DNA of 64,000 nucleotides, taken from the NCBI RefSeq assembly GCF_000242595.2, contig NC_017098.1, positions 1 to 64,000 on the forward strand, read 5' to 3'. A program made the translations under genes and the position numbers. The first letter of the stretch is position 1. Each line of letters starts with the position of its first letter. This document shows positions 60,458-64,000 of this stretch, piece by piece. The notes under the pieces were generated by a model that saw only the letters and a program-made list of their open reading frames with translations, was not told where the DNA came from and ran no database searches. This DNA comes from Spirochaeta africana DSM 8902. GTDB lineage: Bacteria; Spirochaetota; Spirochaetia; DSM-27196; DSM-8902.

Positions 60458-62308
60458 ATGAGTTCAGACAAAAAACACGATAAAAAAAGTATGCTGGCGT
60501 CAATTCGCGAGCTGTTTTCGCTGCTGACCCCGCGCCAACGGCGCAAATGGGTCCTGCTGCAGTTCCTGGTGGTGCTGAAAGGCGGGGTAGAGCTGATTTC
60601 CGTTGGCGGCATCTATCCGTTTATGAGTGTAGCCTCGGACCCCCAACAGCTCACCGGTGATGGCCTTCTGGCCCAGGTGTATCGCCTGAGTCCGGCAACA
60701 ACCCACGGGCAGTTCCTGGTGTTCCTGGCGATCGCCTTTACTGGCATCATGGTGGTTTCGGCAGCCTTCAAGATCCTTACCAAGTGGCAGATTGTGGTGT
60801 TCAGCAAGCGCGTCGGGGTAGACATGAGTAACCGCCTGTTTCAGCACTATCTGTATCAGCCCTGGCTGTTTCATTCGGCCGGTTCCAGCAGTGCGCTTAT
60901 CAAACAGATCAATACCGAGGTCAATCGGGTAACCCAGCAGATCGTGCTGCCGCTGCTCATCATGAATACCGAGATATTCATGGTGGTGCTGATGCTTGTG
61001 GGGCTCCTGGTACTGAACCCCTGGGTGGTGCTGGTGGGTGCTGCCATGTATGTGCTTATGTACGGGATGATCTACCGCCTGGTGCGTCGCCGGCTGGTGC
61101 GTAATGGCAAGGTGGTGTCGCAGTACAACCAGGTGCGTTTCAAGCTGCTGGTGGAGTCATTCGCCGGCATCAAGGACGTGCTGCTGCTGGGGCGGCAGCC
61201 CAACTTCAGCCGCCAGTTCGACGACGCCAGCTGCCGGCTGGAGGAGGCCCAGAAGAGCACCACCCTGATCGGGGCCATCCCGCAGCGGCTGGTAGAGGTG
61301 TTTACCGTTTCGTCGGTGCTGGTGCTTATTATCGTGTTTATGACCGTTGCAGATGGCGGGCTGGAGGCAGTGCTGCCGCTGCTGTCGGTTTATGCCCTGG
61401 CCTTTAACAAGCTCAAGCCCAGTACCAACAAGATCTATAGGAGCATCTCCAAGTTCAAGGCCAATCAGAATGCTATCATATCGCTGAAGCAGGACCTGGA
61501 AGACAGCTACCAGCGGGCATTGGAGATCGAGCAGCAGCGCAGGCATATCGAATCCAGCACTGTGGCGCTGCCGGTGCTGCAGGCAATCGAGCTGCGGGGG
61601 GTAACCTTTACCTATCCCGGCAAGAGTGAACCGGCGCTTGTCGACTGTGACCTGCGGATCCCGCGCCACTCGGTGGTGGGGCTGGTGGGTTCATCCGGAG
61701 CGGGGAAGTCCACCGCCATCGATATAATCCTCGGGCTGCTGCCACCGCAGCAGGGGCAGCTGCTGGTAGACGGGGTGCCGATTTCCGACGAAAATCGCCG
61801 GGCCTGGCAGAACGGGCTGGGGTTTGTGCCCCAGGCCATCTTTCTGGCCGATGACAGTATCCGGCGCAACATCGCCTTCGGCCTGGCCGACGAGGCGATC
61901 GACGACGAACGGGTGCGACGCGCGGCCGAGATGGCCCATCTGCGCGAGTTTATAGAGAGCCTGCCCGAGGGGTTTGAAACCCGGGTCGGCGAGCGCGGGG
62001 TGCAGCTGTCCGGCGGTCAGCGCCAGCGAATCGGGATTGCCCGCGCGCTGTACGACGATGCCGACACCCTGATCCTGGATGAGGCCACCAGCGCCCTGGA
62101 CGGGATAACCGAGAAGCTTATTATGGATGCCATTCATGACTTTTCCGGCAAGAAGACCATCGTGCTGATTGCCCATCGCCTCTCGACGGTAAAGCAGTGC
62201 GACACCATCTTTCTGATGGAGGACGGCCGGGTCGCCGACCAGGGCAGTTACGCCGAGCTGGAGGCGCGCAGCGAGGTCTTCCAGCGGATGGCCCAGCACT
62301 CCAGTTAG
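60458..62308 (+). CDS. ABC transporter, fused permease-ATPase (PglK/MsbA-like)
   Basis: The 616-residue half-transporter has six membrane segments in its first 330 residues and a C-terminal ATPase: Walker A GSSGAGKST, signature LSGGQRQRIGIARALY, Walker B LILDEATSALD and the switch His in IVLIAHRLSTV. It should act as a homodimer that flips a lipid-linked oligosaccharide or lipid across the inner membrane. It closes the second glycan half. A Wzx-type flippase serves the first half, so the locus may assemble two products. Confidence 0.88.
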   Translation: MSSDKKHDKKSMLASIRELFSLLTPRQRRKWVLLQFLVVLKGGVELISVGGIYPFMSVASDPQQLTGDGLLAQVYRLSPATTHGQFLVFLAIAFTGIMVVSAAFKILTKWQIVVFSKRVGVDMSNRLFQHYLYQPWLFHSAGSSSALIKQINTEVNRVTQQIVLPLLIMNTEIFMVVLMLVGLLVLNPWVVLVGAAMYVLMYGMIYRLVRRRLVRNGKVVSQYNQVRFKLLVESFAGIKDVLLLGRQPNFSRQFDDASCRLEEAQKSTTLIGAIPQRLVEVFTVSSVLVLIIVFMTVADGGLEAVLPLLSVYALAFNKLKPSTNKIYRSISKFKANQNAIISLKQDLEDSYQRALEIEQQRRHIESSTVALPVLQAIELRGVTFTYPGKSEPALVDCDLRIPRHSVVGLVGSSGAGKSTAIDIILGLLPPQQGQLLVDGVPISDENRRAWQNGLGFVPQAIFLADDSIRRNIAFGLADEAIDDERVRRAAEMAHLREFIESLPEGFETRVGERGVQLSGGQRQRIGIARALYDDADTLILDEATSALDGITEKLIMDAIHDFSGKKTIVLIAHRLSTVKQCDTIFLMEDGRVADQGSYAELEARSEVFQRMAQHSS

Positions 62309-62338
62309 CAGCTAGTCGCTGCCATGGCGGGGGCCGTA

Positions 62339-63379
62339 TCAGCGGCTGCGCTCTACCATTCGACGGGCGCTGGGGGTCCAGATAAAGTTCGGGAACCCGC
62401 TGCGCACGTTGTGCAGCTCGATGCTGCCCTGCGGGTTGTTGCGCATTCCCATTACCGAAACCCCGACCCAGTTCCAGCGCAACAGGCTGTCCTCAATCCG
62501 GATATCCACCGGCAGCGAGGTTTCGTCCAGGTGCTGCAGATATACCAGGATACCCGGGCCGGCGTTAAAGCGGGCGTAGAGGTTCCGCACCACGATTCGG
62601 GTAAGCTGCTCATGGGCCCGGTTAGGCTCGAAATCTATCGCCGCCTCCGGCAGGGTGCCGGTGGTGTTGTCAATCTGCACGTTCTCGATCAGCAACCGGT
62701 CAGCCGAGATCACACTGATACCCTGGCGATGATGGTCGAAAATATACAGGTTGCGCAGGGTTACGTTGTAGTTGTAGCTCCGGTCCCGACCGTGGTCGGC
62801 TCCCAGGTAGATACCGTCGCCGCCACTGCCGTAGATCGTAAGACCCTCGATCAGAGTGTTGTGGGCGCCGTAGAGGGCAACAGAATGGCGGTGCTGTGAC
62901 TGCTCGTAGGGAAACCGCTGGAAGTCATCCTTCCACATCCGGAGCTCGGCCCCGTAGCCGTAGACCTGCAGGTTGTCGATACTGCTGCCGCGCATCAGTT
63001 TTTCGCCGCGATCATGGAAATACCCCCGTTTGGCGACCACCTGGGCACCCGGTTCCAGCACAATAATCTTGTCAGAGGGTAAACTCAGCTGCTCGCTGGT
63101 AACCCAGGGGCCGGGACTGGCAGGGATAATTACCACCTCTGCATCCGTATCGAAGGCAGCCTGCAGATACCGGTAAGAATCCTCCCGATCGTAGCCCAGT
63201 TCATCCACGCGCAGGGTGGATCTGCCGGCAATAATCTCCTGCACATGCGGCGGAATCTCGCTGTGGGATGGATGGATATATGGCGGGGCGGTTGCGCACG
63301 CGACCAGCACGGCTGCCGCCAGAGAGACGCCAGCCAACCGGATACCGAAACGCACCGCTGCAGCAGTTTTCTTGTTCAT
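62339..63379 (-). CDS. Right-handed parallel beta-helix lipoprotein
   Basis: The 346-residue protein has a basic N-terminus and a lipobox ending VLVAC (Cys near 28). Then come beta-helix rungs with pectate-lyase-like repeats: NTLIEGLTIYGSGGDGIYLG, VTLRNLYIFDHHRQGISVI and RLLIENVQIDNTTG. Such folds bind or cleave polysaccharide, or modify uronic acids. It is convergent with the ABC transporter, so it may trim or bind the exported glycan. The ATG at 63379 is chosen because the upstream extension has no ribosome binding site and the chosen one has a -10-like element 6 bases away. Confidence 0.8.
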   Translation of the reverse strand: MNKKTAAAVRFGIRLAGVSLAAAVLVACATAPPYIHPSHSEIPPHVQEIIAGRSTLRVDELGYDREDSYRYLQAAFDTDAEVVIIPASPGPWVTSEQLSLPSDKIIVLEPGAQVVAKRGYFHDRGEKLMRGSSIDNLQVYGYGAELRMWKDDFQRFPYEQSQHRHSVALYGAHNTLIEGLTIYGSGGDGIYLGADHGRDRSYNYNVTLRNLYIFDHHRQGISVISADRLLIENVQIDNTTGTLPEAAIDFEPNRAHEQLTRIVVRNLYARFNAGPGILVYLQHLDETSLPVDIRIEDSLLRWNWVGVSVMGMRNNPQGSIELHNVRSGFPNFIWTPSARRMVERSR

Positions 63380-63385
63380 GGGTAC

Positions 63386-63391
63386 AGTATA
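63386..63391 (-). promoter_or_regulatory. -10 element for the beta-helix lipoprotein, leaderless layout
   Basis: On the minus strand TATACT ends 6 bases before the start ATG; no ribosome binding site intervenes. The -35 is weak. Confidence 0.45.
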
Positions 63392-63504
63392 CTGCAGGAT
63401 GTTTCCGATTTGCAGGCTTTTGTTGCATGGTATATAACTTGTTATTATGTAACAGCTTGACAATTATTACCTGCAGGTACAGAATTGTAGGGTTCGGATC
63501 CTGT

Positions 63505-63535
63505 TTGACGGAAATTTAGCGGTGACGGATATTTA
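63505..63535 (+). promoter_or_regulatory. Direct-repeat operator/promoter before the antitoxin gene
   Basis: TGACGGAAATTTA (63506-63518) and TGACGGATATTTA (63523-63535) are a 17-base-spaced direct repeat, 12/13 identical. TTGACG at 63505 could be a -35. The repeat is a likely binding site for the antitoxin. Confidence 0.45.
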
Positions 63536-63560
63536 AACTGTATACGTCACGGAGGGCAGT

Positions 63561-63812
63561 ATGGATACCAAGCTTACTCTGAGATTGGATAAGGAAGTAA
63601 TCGATAGAATCAAGATCTATGCATCGAGTCACAATCAGTCGGTAAGTGCTTTAACTGAACAACTCTACAAAATGTATCTGATACAGGAAGACTTTCCCGT
63701 TGAAGAAAATCTTTCTTCATCGATTGCGAAAAAGTATAAAGGAATAATCAAGGACAGTTCCAATATGGATGAACTGAAGACCGGGTATCTTTTTGAGAAA
63801 CATGTGAAATGA
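63561..63812 (+). CDS. Antitoxin (DUF6364-like)
   Basis: The 83-residue protein begins MDTKLTLRLDKEVIDRIKIYA and SHNQSVSALTEQLYKMYL, a ribbon-helix-helix pattern typical of DUF6364-like antitoxins paired with PIN toxins. GGAGGG precedes the ATG. The stop overlaps the next gene by ATGA. AT-rich compared with the flanking genes. Confidence 0.78.
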   Translation: MDTKLTLRLDKEVIDRIKIYASSHNQSVSALTEQLYKMYLIQEDFPVEENLSSSIAKKYKGIIKDSSNMDELKTGYLFEKHVK

Positions 63813-64000
63813 TTCAAGCGTACATTGACTGTAATATATTGATCGACTGGATTACCGACAGAGAGCCCTTTTCCACATACGCCGCACAAATTATTGAATT
63901 AACCGAAAAAGAACTCATAAAGAGCTATATTTCTCCTCTTACTATTGCAAACAGCTATTATATAATTTCCAGACAGATAAATAAGAACATTGCTTATGAG
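63809..64000 (+). CDS. PIN-domain toxin (3' end outside window)
   Basis: The reading frame opens at 63809 and stays open to the window edge. The N-terminus MIQAYIDCNILIDWI has the conserved Asp of PIN domains (YIDCNILIDW), followed by helical segments and a TIANSYYIIS motif common in this toxin subgroup. It should be an RNase neutralised by the preceding antitoxin. The rest is not visible. Confidence 0.78.
   Translation, partial: MIQAYIDCNILIDWITDREPFSTYAAQIIELTEKELIKSYISPLTIANSYYIISRQINKNIAYE

Noticed and set aside
1-64000. CRISPR arrays, tRNA or rRNA genes
   Set aside because: No regularly spaced repeats, tRNA cloverleaf segments or rRNA-like conserved blocks were seen by eye.

Overview
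The window looks like the origin-proximal end of a spirochaete chromosome (family Spirochaetaceae, possibly a Spirochaeta africana-like free-living species). This is inferred from the gene order dnaA-dnaN-recF-dciA-rpmH-rnpA-yidC-jag, the mixed gene content and a base composition I judge by eye to be in the high 50s % GC. I ran no database search. The first base falls inside dnaA, so the 5' end of that gene is missing, and the last gene runs off the right edge.

Region 1 (1-10.9 kb) is core genome: replication initiation, the ribonuclease P/L34/membrane-insertase block, then gcvH, ahcY and metK (one-carbon and S-adenosylmethionine metabolism). The dnaA-dnaN gap carries DnaA-box-like sites, a DnaA-trio tract and an AT-rich stretch, in the order known from the Bacillus subtilis origin. 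A second cluster of DnaA boxes lies between jag and gcvH. Region 2 (11-16.5 kb) holds a TPR-GAF-GGDEF diguanylate cyclase, a small protein of unknown function and a glycosyltransferase swollen by alanine-rich inserts, followed by a very GC-rich tail. Region 3 (16.5-18.8 kb) is a mobile-element scar: a complete IS256-family element with 8-bp target duplications, a broken Rpn-type nuclease gene, a 102-bp dispersed repeat and a RelE-type toxin-antitoxin pair.

Region 4 (18.8-31.1 kb) is the most unusual part. Two paralogous operons each encode a predicted outer-membrane beta-barrel (one fused to leucine-rich repeats), a lipoprotein of about 280 residues, and one or two CotH-kinase-family lipoproteins. 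A DUF4956-like inner-membrane protein is transcribed divergently from the second operon. The third CotH gene is a mosaic of its neighbours. I propose this as an undescribed surface protein-modification or assembly system.

Region 5 (31.4-62.3 kb) is a large surface-glycan locus: a winged-helix regulator, dTDP-sugar genes (rfbB, rfbA, an aminotransferase), many GT2/GT4 and GT-C glycosyltransferases, a Wzx-type flippase, an ATP-grasp enzyme and an ABC-type lipid-linked-sugar flippase. The 38.9-45.5 kb part is AT-richer and looks acquired. A block of accessory genes (AAA ATPase, Fic, HEPN/MNT, VapBC) sits between the two glycan halves. The window ends with a parallel beta-helix lipoprotein on the minus strand and another antitoxin/PIN-toxin pair.

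A recurring pattern is that nine genes have a -10-like hexamer only 6-8 bases before the start codon and no clear ribosome binding site, suggesting frequent leaderless transcripts.
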